From: Coenobita brevimanus
Taxonomy: Eukaryota > Arthropoda > Malacostraca > Decapoda > Coenobitidae
Assembly (NCBI GenBank): GCA_032717465.1
Contig: CM064658.1
Coordinates: 1,362,001-1,426,000, forward strand
Length of the DNA: 64,000 nucleotides
Reading direction: 5' to 3'
Part shown: piece by piece, positions 22,701 to 32,886 of the stretch
Layout: every line of letters begins with the position of its first letter
Position numbering within the stretch: position 1 is the first letter of the stretch
Notes under the pieces: generated by a model
Database searches by the model: none
The model's input: only the letters and a program-made list of their open reading frames with translations
What the model was told of the DNA's origin: nothing
Position numbers and translations under genes: made by a program

Positions 22701-25017
22701 ATCCTGGTTGGCTGAAACAAAAGCTCCTCCAAGCATTCGTATTACTAAAATTTGCAGTACATTGGTTAGAATAAACCAAATGCAAATTAATTTGTCTTCA
22801 TGTAAGATTGTATAGACAGTGACAGTGATCATACCTGCTGATTGGGCATAATGCAGGAGCTGCATAATGTACGTGTGCTGCATATTAATGTCATGCATTT
22901 TTGCCAGACATCACTGTAGCCTAATGCTATTCATGTCCATCAGACCACTTTTTTGGTGAGTCAGCATAGCATGGATGCATACTTTTTGCTCCTATTGTGA
23001 TATTGTGGCACTGCTGGGGAGAGTAGTCTGGATATCACAGTACTGCTCTTTCAGTTCCTCATATTGTTTTGTTAGTCGACAAATGGAGTATTTGTTCATC
23101 CTGCTGCTCAGCTGGGGATGTTGTGTGATTATGGAAATGTTAGGGAGCCTTGGATGCTAATGTAGGAATGTAGACACCACAGAGAATAATGCATTTCCAG
23201 TTCCCGAAATTACTTCCTTGACTGACCAGAGGACTGTAATATTTGTTCATGCTTCTGCTGTGGTGGGTGGTAGTGACATTGTAATAGACATCGCAGTCTT
23301 CTCACTTCCTCAGATCATTTTGTGGGTCGGCCGGCAGAGTATTTGTTCATGTTGCTGTTCTGCTGGGTGTGCTGTGTAATTGTGGCACTGCTAGGGGACT
23401 TCATGGTGTTAATGGACCCAATGGTGATGGCGGTGCTATACGTGTGGTGTCAGCTCAACCAGGATGTGATAGTCAGCTTCTGGTTTGGTACACAGTTCAA
23501 GGCCATGTACCTGCCATGGGTCCTGCTCTGCTTCAACCTCATCATTGCTGGAGGGTAAGGCAAATGAACGAGGATGTATGGTGTCATGTAGGATATACAA
23601 AACATTCCTCAATACAAGTTAGTGATGTATTTGATATAAATATTTCCACAAAACTGGTACTGTAAATTGAGGGAATCAGCTTTACAGGTAGCAGTGAAAC
23701 TCTAATAAACAGTTTCCCTGTAACCTGCAGTGGACAGCATACCGGTATTGTATTAATGCAGGAAAAAGACATCTTCATCTTTCAGTTCAACAGATTCACT
23801 TTCAAAGAGGCCATGGACCACAGTAACAGCCTCAATAAACACAAAGTTTGCAGGTGCAGTTGTTATGTGTGTAGCCAGCCTGTTTTCCAGTACATCACTG
23901 GAGCCTAGTGATTTAATGGTTAGAACGCCTTAATTGGAGAGACAGCTTGGCTAAGTATGCAGGTTTAAACCACACGAGGTGACCAGAGGCTTTTCTATCA
24001 TGTACAATAATGCCCCTTTGGGGAATTTGCTGGTTATACGGTATGTTCATAGATGCAGCTACTGGACTAAAGTAGCCTAGCCTCAGGTCCCTGCTCCTCG
24101 GATGGAGTACAGTAATTTGAGATTTGATGTCCCCCCCCCTTTTTTTCTATCTGATATGTTTTTTGTGTGGTTCAACAGAGGCATAATGGAGTTGGTGGGA
24201 ATCATTGTTGGCCATGTGTTCTTCTTCCTCACTTACAAGTATCCTCAGGACTTTGGGGGACCCTCCTTGCTCAGCACACCCCAGTTCTTGTGAGTATTTT
24301 TTATTTTTTTTCTTAAGGAACTGGTGAAATATGATAAAGATGAATAAACAAAGTGGGCAGGTTTTGCATTTCAAATGGTTCCGAGAATTTCCAAGTTGTG
24401 AACGAGGAGCGAGTATATGTCTGGCTAATTTCATTGGGCACTTTGTTGATAATTCTGTTTTCAGGCTTTCATTTTCCTATTAATGGTTTCTCTTGTAGCC
24501 TAGCCTTGGGCCCCTACACATTAAAGAGATGGTGTGGGTTTGGCCGGTACCCTTACGATATTCACACAACCCTGGAAGTCAGTCAACTCCTTCAACCACA
24601 TGGTCTATTTTGTAGCAATTTAATTTTAATGCTATCAGACAGTTTTATTTGGATATCATGCCGAGCTTAAATAAAATAGTCTGGAGAGCAAGAAAACTAC
24701 AAATAGTATATCATGATGGTGCAGGGGTTCCTGTGTTTTCTTAGTTTGATGATGGTGTCTGTGATGGTGGTGGTGGTGGTGATTATGAAAGTAATTGTGG
24801 TGATGGTATTGATAATGATGATGGTGGTGGTGGTAATGATGATGATGATTACAACAGTAATGATGCCTCTTGCTTTCCCAGGTACGACTATTTCCCCAAC
24901 CAGCGTGTGGGTGTAATGGGCTTTGGTCAGGCGCCTACGAATCCCAGGCGCAATGATGGTGGGGGTGGAGGTGGCAGAGGGGGAGTTTTTCAAGGCCAGG
25001 GTCACAGGCTTGGTTAA
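19642..25017 (+). CDS. DERL1: Derlin-1, ER-associated degradation membrane protein (gene model)
   Basis: The model joins 19642-19794, 21763-21874, 23314-23554, 24179-24289 and 24882-25017, encoding 250 aa (animal Derlin-1 is about 250). Derlins are catalytically inactive rhomboid-like proteins of the ER membrane that thin the bilayer and help retrotranslocate misfolded proteins to p97/VCP. Family features seen are the N-terminal amphipathic GLWFRSLPP region, the conserved WR pair (W53-R54 in IWRP), YLFMLLF, QLNQDVIVSFWFG, KAMYLPWVL and LSTPQFLY. There are six hydrophobic segments and a C-terminal SHP box (FQGQGHRL, residues 242-249) that binds p97. All introns have GT/AG ends and the phases join without a break. 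A possible acceptor CCGCAG at 19614-19619 suggests an upstream untranslated exon. LINE and SINE pieces sit in introns 1 and 2. Derlin-2/3 are less likely because of the FRS-P start and SHP tail. Confidence 0.95.
19930..20025 (+). mobile_element. LINE-tail fragment in Derlin-1 intron 1
   Basis: The phrase GGGACTGAATAGAGAGGCTG and what follows matches the LINE tail at 58365-58410 (GGGACTGAACAAGGAGGCTG). Both read KGLN-EAA when translated. It is a short, degenerate fragment. Confidence 0.5.
20607..20712 (+). mobile_element. 5'-truncated copy of SINE-like family A
   Basis: It shares GATGAGTGAGGCTGGTCACT, ACCAACTGCCTAGCCCC and the GGATGGATGGAT tail with fuller copies at 22217 and 32447. It lacks the tRNA-like head. 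Confidence 0.7.
20915..21075 (-). mobile_element. MITE-like family 1 copy in Derlin-1 intron 1
   Basis: The core ACACTTCTTCATGACTAGCA is in reverse orientation and ends with CAGGCCAGATTGGAGTAAAA. The copy is divergent. Confidence 0.55.
21763..21874 (+). CDS. DERL1: Derlin-1 coding exon 2
   Basis: It starts IWRPVTALFYYP after CTGTTCCCAG and ends in phase 1 (RLER plus one base) before GTAGGT. It carries the conserved WR motif. Confidence 0.93.
22217..22440 (+). mobile_element. SINE-like family A, copy with tRNA-like head
   Basis: The head carries A-box-like TGGTTTAGTGG (22224) and B-box-like GGTTTATATCC (about 22275), spaced as in tRNA genes. The body contains GATGAGTGAGGCTGGTCAGT and CCTAGCCCCGGGC, and it ends in a GTAT tail. 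Other copies are at 20607, 32447 and 32663 (reverse). It lies in Derlin-1 intron 2. Confidence 0.7.
22905..23295 (+). pseudogene. Decayed tandem copies of the 5' part of Derlin-1 exon 3
   Basis: Three imperfect copies of the acceptor region and first ~80 nt of exon 3 precede the real exon, near 22908-23020, 23030-23150 and 23168-23275. The second still translates as a relative of the real exon (FVSRQMEYLFILLLSWGCCV versus FVGRPAEYLFMLLFCWVCCV). All lack a usable AG at the equivalent position or lose frame, and none contains the 3' half of the exon. Confidence 0.7.
23314..23554 (+). CDS. DERL1: Derlin-1 coding exon 3
   Basis: It enters with two bases completing a codon, encodes HFVGRPAEYLFM to FNLIIAGG and leaves in phase 2 before GTAAGG. 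It contains QLNQDVIVSFWFG, strongly conserved in Derlin-1. Confidence 0.94.
24179..24289 (+). CDS. DERL1: Derlin-1 coding exon 4
   Basis: It follows TTCAACAG and encodes GIMELVGIIVGHVFFF to STPQF. It splits a Leu codon at the GTGAGT donor. The alternative AG two bases downstream breaks the family reading frame. Confidence 0.93.
24745..24860. repeat. GATGGTGGT-rich low-complexity tract
   Basis: Degenerate GAT/GGT triplets in Derlin-1 intron 4. The open frames through it (Met-Val-rich) are artefacts. Confidence 0.8.
24882..25017 (+). CDS. DERL1: Derlin-1 coding exon 5 (terminal)
   Basis: It completes the split Leu codon, encodes YDYFPNQRVGVMGFG, then a Gly-rich linker and the FQGQGHRL SHP box, and stops at TAA 25015-25017. 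Possible poly(A) signals (AATAAA) lie at about 25286 and 25396; which is used is unknown. Confidence 0.94.
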
Positions 25018-25146
25018 ATTAGGTTTTGTATTTTTTTTTTTTTTTTTTTTCCATAATTGCTGTGTTGTCAGATTTATTTGTATTTTCATTATGATACTGC
25101 ACTGATCATTGACCATCCAAATCCAGAGAAATTTTGCACGTGCATC

Positions 25147-25351
25147 TTAACCTCTTCAATCAGAGGACTTTCTTTTTTTCTCTCCTTGTTACCACCAGGC
25201 AGTTTTTTCAGCTTAGGAGTTTTTTAAAAATTGAAGAATGTGAAAGATTTCATTAACCCATTCGGAGTGAGAGATCATTCCCGTTTAATAAAATCATCAA
25301 GCAGGAGCTGTAGGGGGAGAAAAAATAAAAGGCTAATGTCGAAGGAGTTAA
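25147..25351 (+). mobile_element. Foldback MITE (family 2), TTAA to TTAA
   Basis: It starts TTAACCTCTTCAATCAGAGG and ends ATGTCGAAGGAGTTAA, so the ends are inverted and bounded by TTAA. Inside are the family phrases GTTACCACCAGGCAG and AATAAAATCATCAAGCAGG. A second TTAACCCATTCGG at 25253 marks the centre or a nested end. Confidence 0.65.
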
Positions 25352-26139
25352 AGTGTGTCGTACACAGATGCACACCAGCAGTGTCAGGGCATGAAAATAA
25401 ATCTGCAGCTTGATAGTGTCTATAACAACATTCTGATATATATATTTTTTTTCACCACAGCATCTGAGTTCATTAGTAAGTCCAGTAGTGTTCATCACAT
25501 ATTGTATGGGCTACTTTATTATTCATCCCCCTGAAGCTGTGTGGTATCTTTTTATCAGTTTATTCTTGCTGGTGGCAGACATTCATATTCGATTTAGGAA
25601 AGGCCTCTTGAACTAAAGGGTTTTGTTAAATTTATACTTAACTCCTCCAGTTCATCAAGCCTAACCTAATATGTATAAAATTGTTTGTTGGTAAGATTGA
25701 AATGAAAAAGATATCCCTGGGCTAACTGCGTTAAATTTTATAAAATAATTGTAGGAATACAGTACTTATTGGTACTCAGGCTGTGGCCAGTGCATATTCA
25801 AGTTATTTAATTGAAAAGGAAGTTTTTCTTAATAGTGAAGCTACATTGTTCACACAAAATTAAAGATTTACAGTATTTATTTTTTTTGCAAGGCTATATT
25901 GAGAATGCCAGGATTTACTAAAGCATTCTCCCAGTACAAGTTTGAGTATGGTAGTATTTAATTGAAAGTACCTTGAAAATGTGATTGGATGTCAGAAAGG
26001 TGATGCAGAGAAAACTGACCTTGCAGCTCTGAAAGATGGTACAGTATAAGACTCGGGTCAGCACAGCATAGTTCAGTACTTGATACATTTACCGATGCTG
26101 TTGATCTTTGTTTCATCTGGAATTTTAACCCTTCATCAC

Positions 26140-26312
26140 TGTTACATAATTTCTTATTTTACTCTTGCAGCATTCTGAGTTTTTTATTTGCCTTAGGACA
26201 ACCTTTTCAAACTGGAGGTAAATGCAGCCTTCATTAAGCCCTTCCAAATGAGGCCTTTCCTAACTTGAATAAAATTATCTAGAAGCAGCAAGAGTAAAGT
26301 AATACACATACA
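26140..26312. mobile_element. Foldback MITE (family 2) copy
   Basis: The arms TTTTACTCTTGCAGC and GCAGCAAGAGTAAAGTAA pair, and the middle carries CATTAAGCCCTTCCAAATGA and CCTAACTTGAATAAAATTAT. Related partial copies lie near 25540, 29325, 33990, 35690, 36870, 46540, 50740, 52015, 54500 and 56240. Confidence 0.65.
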
Positions 26313-26919
26313 TCAGCCTATTGAGCCAGTTAATGAACTAACACAACATTTCTGTACTGTAAATCCAAACTGGCAGTTTTGTTTAATCTAATTTTACAGC
26401 CTTAACATACAGCCTTGGTCCTCATATCGTAATGTCTGAGGTGAGATGGATAATTTAAGACTGTAATTTACTTTCAGTAGACCCAACACCGTAAAGTTAT
26501 CAGCTTAAGAGGCTTTTTGGCACCTCTTCCATACCAGTTTATTGCAGTGGAAGGGTTAAAGCTCTGTATCCGATGCCACACATGACCATCCAATGCTATG
26601 CACAAATCAACACTGTACAGAATTTATACAGGGTGGCTTAGATAGATCCCGGTCTGTCATTACTAATAACAAATGTGCATAAGGCAAACTCCAGTCATAT
26701 TTCGTAAGGGCAACTTGTCAAGGTTTGTAATGCATATCCCATGTATCATGTGTTTTTCATAATAAACTGAATTTAAATACCTTATCAAGCTAAATTTCAT
26801 CCATAAAACACTAATACTACAGTACCATACCAAATATGATGGTATTTCAAAACATTAGGGGGATGCAAAACTCGGTATTATTGTCCTGTTTTGGCTATTT
26901 CATGTAGCTCAGTGGCAGA

Positions 26920-27040
26920 AAAAGTGTGATAGCTCTGAGCTCTTTCCACAGCACTTCTTCTTGGTTACAATCATTTTCTAGTTTTAAACTAATGCATTAG
27001 CTCAACATTCAAGATGGAGAGTTAGAGTAAAAACTGTCGT
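26920..27040 (-). mobile_element. MITE-like family 1 copy
   Basis: CACAGCACTTCTTCTTGGTT and CTCAACATTCAAGATGGAGA match the family core in reverse. The ends are unclear. Confidence 0.5.
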
Positions 27041-28149
27041 CATCTCGTTCATCATCTCAGTATTTTTCCCGCACCTAAGGATGGGATGAGGTTCCTCTGT
27101 AACAGGCTACAATATTACCACTTAAAGTTTCTTTTATACCTATAAAACCAACTTGCCAGTTTCTACAATTCATGGTACCAAATGTATAGGAAAAGTTATG
27201 TTATTAGGGAACACACCTGGCACATGAAGACCACCTGTACCATAGCAAACAATACAGTAAGGGCTTGTTTAATAGTGTTCAGTTTTTCTTGCTGTTGATA
27301 AACTGCCTTCTTTTTCTTCACTTATTGCTGCTCATGACTGCTGTTTTTTTTTAGTGCTATTAACCGTTGGTCAAGAATCAGAAATGTCACAAAATTGTTT
27401 CAAAACAACATTATGCTGCTTACGTCCTAAATTTATGTGAGGAGTGGCTGTACTTCCACAGTACAATATGTTTTTGATAATAGCACACATCTGCTTGCAA
27501 AATCAAATATCAGTATGTGCCAACCGTGTCTGTTTTGGTTTGGTGGATACTGCCTAAGAATATAATATGAGAACAGTAAACATTGCAGTAACGTATAATT
27601 AAGGAGTGTGTGATCATGTTCAAAAACTACTTTATTTTTTCTACAAACTCATTGCACACTTTCTGCATAAAAATGGGAGCCAAAGTGTCAAGTTTGAAGA
27701 TTGCTCCCCTCCCGTGAATGCAAAACAAATGGGTGAAAATCAGTTTTTGGCTCATTCTGAGATACCTCAACATGTTGCATTTGAAAGACTTGAGGTTAGA
27801 AGCACGAAGGACGATAGATCTGTTCAGCACATGATAGATTATGGCAATGGTTATCTCACTCATTAGAAAGCTGGACACAATGGGGACAGGATTGCAGCTA
27901 AAACATGATACATCCTCACATTAAAGGGAGAAACTGTTAAAGTGAGATTACTACAGTATAAGAATGGGCAATCAAGCTAAACACTGCTTAATGTCTTCAG
28001 ACCCAGATGTAAAGTACAGTATTGGTATTAGCTTTTGAACTGCCTTTTAATACTGTAGAAAGTGCATTATGTGGAGAGAAATACAGACAGCTAGTGAGAA
28101 AATATAATTCTGGGGTCAGCTGAAGGATGTTACTGTAATACAAAAGTAA

Positions 28150-28366
28150 TATTTCTTTCACCTAAACTAGGCCCCGATATTTGTCTTTTTTTTATGTCAT
28201 TCTTGTAGCCCAGAGGAAAAAAGACAATACTACAGCTCTGCATGCTTTCCATGGCACTTCTTCATGACTATAATCACATTCTAATGTTAATCTACTGTTA
28301 CAACTAAAAATTCAAGTGGGAGAGATGGCTGTTTCAGGCCAAGTTAAGAGTAAAATATGTTTAATA
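28150..28366 (-). mobile_element. MITE-like family 1 copy with both ends
   Basis: The left end TTTCACCTAAACTAGGCCCC and the right end CAGGCCAAGTTAAGAGTAAA are inverted with respect to each other. The core CATGGCACTTCTTCATGACT lies between them. Confidence 0.65.
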
Positions 28367-28478
28367 AGACAAGAAGAGACTGGGAACTGTTAGTACAATG
28401 ATTACTGATGACATAATTTGTCTGATACATGATATACTATATGAGGAAATACAAACATTACTGAAAAAGATTACAAGG

Positions 28479-28560
28479 ATTGCCAGAGACTATCAGTGAG
28501 TTATGAGAAATGGATGATTTTGCCAGAGACTATCTGTGAATTATGAGAAATGGATGATTC
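28479..28560. repeat. 41-bp tandem duplication
   Basis: TTGCCAGAGACTATCAGTGA and following bases are repeated with two changes (CTGTGAAT for CAGTGAGT). Confidence 0.85.
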
Positions 28561-29324
28561 TTGCAAATGACTCGTGTACCATATGAATGCATTAAGTTCT
28601 CATTACAAGGCACCTTTTAAAACTTGTTATACGTTCATTTTAAACTATGGAAAAAAAATAGCTATCAAAGTTCCATTTCTACCTACAAAGCTGGTATGCC
28701 AATATCACTCAGTTTATCTTACTAGTTGGACAAAGTTGATAATTTGTAAAATATTCTTGACTCATTATGAGGACTGTCTGCAATCAGAGTAAGCTGAGAG
28801 TATAATGAAAGTGTATGAAGTATATAAGGTTACTAGGAAGGGTGAGGTGGAAGCAATGCAGCAACAAAGGAAAGCATGTACAGTAAGATATGTAGTGATC
28901 AGATGCACTAAGCAACCACATGACTGTTACTTGTCACTGCCACTGATGTACAGCACTGAAAGGTAGATAGCTGTAAGTCTGCATGAAGAGGGTTATGGTA
29001 ATTTGGGTCTTGAGTCCATGTTAAGTCACCTAATCTATAAACTTTCGTAAGTTGTCCCTGGACTAAAACAAATGGACTGGCTTGAATGAAACAAAAATCA
29101 TCAGTGTGGCCCAGAGCTTAACAAAGACTGCTTCTGAATCTTTTTTTATGTAAGAAGGTTGCCTGAATAAATGAGGAAATATATGATCCTACTGAAATGG
29201 GACATACATAGAAGTGTGTAGGCTGGGTGATGTAGGAATAAATTATGTGAGTCTTTCACTTCCACAGATGCACTATGGTTGTTCAGTTCAGGCAACTCAA
29301 GCATCATCAGTCAGTGACCATGAA

Positions 29325-29480
29325 TTTTATATTTTATCACTGCAACCACCTATCTGATTCAACTTTGGAGAGAGTTTTTGAACTGGAGGATTTAGATACA
29401 GCCTTCAGTAACTCCTCAACTACAGGCCTATCCTAAGTTGAATTAAACAGTCAAGTGTTAGCAAGAATAAAGAATGTCAT
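29325..29480. mobile_element. Foldback MITE (family 2) copy
   Basis: The left arm phrase is GCAACCACCTATCTGATTCAAC. The right arm is CCTAAGTTGAATTAAACAG, then GTGTTAGCAAGAATAAAG. The spacer carries GCCTTCAGTAACTCCTCAAC. Confidence 0.55.
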
Positions 29481-30297
29481 CAAACTATGGAGGCTACCAG
29501 GAATCAAAACTGAAGAGGCCATTGGAAGCTGGTCACCTGAAAGTGCAATAAGTATACAAGGCAGTAAAAGGAAAGTGTTGCACACCATAAGGGAACCTGA
29601 GGGACAAGAGTAAAAATTATATAGTATGTCCTTATTATATCCTGCCACTGTGCATCCTAAATGGAACAGCTGCAGCACCCACCTGAAAGCCAAAGCTAAA
29701 TTTTTCCTGCACCTCATTGTGGGAAGAACTCTGATCCAACCTTCGTGAAGTGCTTTCTACCGCAATGGGGTGCCAGATCCCTGCATGGTGTATTTACTGT
29801 ACTGCACCTGATGGATGGCCCCACAGTGGTTCCTTACTAACTGTTGTTAACAGGTCTGCTTGGCCAGACAGACAGGGAAAAGGAACAACAACAACAACAA
29901 CAACAGATAGCAATGGAACTATCTAGGAAATCTTTCTGCAATTTACAATGGACTTAAAAAAAAAAAAAAAAAGGCAACATTTAACAAGGACTGTGTACAC
30001 TGGATGGCAGTACATCTAGTATGATGTGAGCTGTGAAAAAGTGGTCTGTATTCGCATCAACTAAAGAGGCTCTTGGTGCCTCTTCCTTAACAGTATTTGT
30101 TTACAGATTCAAAGGATTTTTATCTTCGTACTTGTTATTTATGTTACTTTTTTTTCAGATTTGATCATAACCCCTGTCACGAGGTGGTTGATGTTGGTAA
30201 CTATCATCCACTCACTTGACATGGAGCTGCCTGCTTGTTTCTTCACCTTTGTAATTCCTTTTCTGTTTCTCCCATTTTTGTCATTTTAATTACCCTT

Positions 30298-30720
30298 CAT
30301 TCCACTTCAGATGACTCTACATTGAGTGACAAGCCTCATGGTTTCCTGTAACCCTGCAGTCTATGTATTACCTTGGATGGTAACCATATAACAGGGTATG
30401 TGGAGCCTAATATGGTGCCCCTGTTTATTAGGTGGAGACCCAAATGCAGTGTCAGTCCAGGAACCAAGCTTTCATGTTGTTCCCAGCGCTGCACTGTGGT
30501 GTTGTCTGCCACAAGGGAACACCAGTTTTTTGCACAGGACAGCCCTGCAGGGATTACTGCTTGCTTGCAGTTGAGTCTGCTCACCCAGACAGACCAGGGT
30601 TATTCAGCAATGACAACCACCATCATGTCCAGCCTTGTGCATCAGTTTCCCCAAGGACCCACAATGCACAGCTGGAATGTGTGGTTAGAGCCATCTGTTC
30701 ATATTAGGCATGTGTAAGCT
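30298..30720 (+). repeat. Interspersed repeat family B copy
   Basis: ATTCCACTTCAGATGACTC, GTGACAAGCCTCATGGTTTC, GGTAACCATATAACAGGGTA and ATGGTGCCCCTGTTTATTAG recur in the same order at 63822-64000, where the element runs out of the window. The 114-codon frame at 30373-30717 is part of this repeat and shows no known domain. Confidence 0.65.
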
Positions 30721-30804
30721 GACCACAACAATACATACCAACCTAATCCCACTTTCCACTGTAAGATTTAAATAATTTGCTGCAGAACATCAAAGCAGAG
30801 TACA

Positions 30805-30946
30805 GTATTAATCTGCTTAACATAATGCTGAGGATGAGTTGCTACATATCCTCCCAAGATGAGGAAAGTATGACTGTATTAATCTGCTTAACATAATGCT
30901 GAGGATGAGTTGCTACATATCCTCCCAAGATGAGGAAAGTATGACT
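30805..30946. repeat. Perfect 71-bp tandem duplication
   Basis: The 71-bp unit starting GTATTAATCTGCTTAACATA is present twice with no visible difference, plus two bases of a third copy. Perfect identity suggests a recent event or an assembly artefact. Confidence 0.93.
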
Positions 30947-31794
30947 GTTTGAAGTATCGGGATAATGTGTTCTGTATCTGCATCAGGTCATATTATGTCT
31001 ACTTCATGATTGAACCTACTCCATGGAGGGAGACTGATAACTAGTATTAACTCCCTCCACATGCTGAAGTACAAATGGGAAACGGTTGTTTGTGGCGACT
31101 GATGCTTAAAAAAAGGGGAGTGTTGCGTTGGGTATGTATGTGTGTGTGTCTGCAACTGTATGTCACTGTTAGAAATGAAAGTGTGCTACCATGACAAGCA
31201 TATAAAAGGACATACTACCAGCACCCACTTTTAAACATCTGCCATGGTGTTGGCTGGAACCCTAGACTTAGGGCTCACCAATCACGAGATGAGTACGCTA
31301 CCACTGAGCCACCACACCTTCGTTAATGTGTCCAGCAACTGATAAGGAGATAGACTAACCCTTCACTATGATGCCATCGTTTTAATATATACCGGTACTT
31401 TAAAGTTCTGATTGGCCCAGTTCCATCAGGTAAAACAAACCAACTTGGTATATTCCCTATGCCCAAGAGAATACAGTCTCTCCAGGCATCTGTCAGAGTC
31501 ACGCCAAAACTGAAGAATAAAAGTGCCTTAACTCACTGGCGTTTGCCCTACCATAAGGCATCATCACTGCCACCTGCAACTGCGAGACAACACCCCCCAG
31601 GAACATTAATTGTCACCAACTTCAGAATGTCAGCTATCAGACTTTCAATGGTTAAGTTTTGTTTAAAATGTTTAAGTTTGGAGTTTTGTTATAGTACACA
31701 CATACAGATTCAACGGCAAAAGAACAGTAGATGAAGGATTGATTCAGTAATTTAAATGAAAAGCAATGACAGTTTCGCTATAAATTTGTTTTGC

Positions 31795-31800
31795 TTTATT
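31795..31800 (-). promoter_or_regulatory. Candidate poly(A) signal for MAGT1/TUSC3
   Basis: AATAAA on the minus strand lies about 2 kb beyond the MAGT1 stop. Another AATAAA at 32100-32105 lies inside the piggyBac-like MITE. I see none between 32890 and the stop codon itself. Confidence 0.3.
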
Positions 31801-31880
31801 ATACACAATCAATACTTCCAAACTTCAGAATCTTGTGACAGTATTTTCAGTGGCTTTGAAGATTTTGTAACACCAGTTCC

Positions 31881-32305
31881 TTAACCCGTGGATTGCGAGC
31901 CACAGCTCAGGCTGGGTAGTGTCACATTGTGAGCCACAGCTCAGGTTGTGCTGGCCGTGCATCACTGTTAACTACTCCACCCCTAAGCAATCTTATGCAC
32001 GGCGCTATGCAAAGACAGAGAGAGAGATTTTTTTTTTTCTTTTCACCAGATGATGCCCTGGATGTTCATCTTCAAGTTTATAATAAACAAAGACAATTCT
32101 TTATTCATTTTTTTACTACTCCCCTACATAAACTTACGCATGACCGTACACAAAGAGAGAGAGAGATTATTATTTTTTTTTTCATCAGATGATGCCCTGG
32201 ATGTTTATCTTCAAGTCTGTAATAAACAAAAACCAATTTTTGTTTTCCATTTTTTGCACACCACGGGGTGGAATAAAAATGGTAATTGCACAATCCATGG
32301 GTTAA
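31881..32305 (+). mobile_element. piggyBac-like MITE with TTAA ends
   Basis: It begins TTAACCCGTGGATTGCGAG and ends TTGCACAATCCATGGGTTAA, giving inverted ends of about 17 bp bounded by TTAA, the hallmark of piggyBac transposition. Inside, CAGCTCAGG phrases are duplicated at about 31903 and 31937. A roughly 139-bp unit (GAGAGAGATT, T run, AGATGATGCCCTGGATGTT, TAATAAACAAA) occurs twice (32010 and 32150). It has no transposase ORF. Small frames at 31929-32331 are artefacts. Confidence 0.75.
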
Positions 32306-32446
32306 TAATATATTCTGCACACTACTCCTAAACATTTTCTTGTATGGACTTCATACAAGCTATTCTGCACATTACTTCTGAATCTTCTCTTGTATACTAC
32401 TGATGCAGACTATGCTGATATAATAATAATAATACAGTAATAATAA

Positions 32447-32634
32447 CTCCAATTGGATTGAGCTGGTGCAGGTTTATATTAAAGGGGTGGTTGGGGTTTA
32501 TTGCTCACATAATGCCACTCAAGGATGAGTGAGGCTGGTCACTCTCATCTTAAGTGTCAGGACCAACTATTGCCTAGCCCCGGGCTCCTACGCTCCTCAT
32601 GGGGCAACACAGGATTGGATGATGGATGGATGGG
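32447..32634 (+). mobile_element. SINE-like family A, forward copy of an inverted pair
   Basis: It lacks the first part of the tRNA-like head and starts around CTCCAATTGGATTGAGC. The body is TTGGGGTTTATTGCTCACAT, GATGAGTGAGGCTGGTCACT and GCCTAGCCCCGGGCTCC, with a GATGGATGGATGG tail. Confidence 0.8.
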
Positions 32635-32662
32635 TACTACTACTACTAATAATAATAATTAT

Positions 32663-32886
32663 ACATCCATCAATCCATCATCTAATCCAGTGTTGCCCCA
32701 TGAGCAGTGTAGGAGCCCAGGGATAGGCAAGATGGTCCTGACATTTTAAGATGAGAGTGACCAGCCTCACTCATCTCTGAGTGGCATTATGTGAGCAATA
32801 AACCCCAACCAACCCCTGGATACAAACCTGCACAGGTTCAAGCAGATTGGAGTGCCTTAATTGCCCACTAAACCACCTGGCACCAT
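32663..32886 (-). mobile_element. SINE-like family A, reverse copy of an inverted pair
   Basis: This is the reverse complement of the same element with a full head (minus-strand start near 32886: ATGGTGCCAGGTGGTTTAGT). Only about 30 bp of triplet-rich spacer separates it from the forward copy, so a transcript across both could fold into a hairpin of about 170 bp. Confidence 0.8.
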
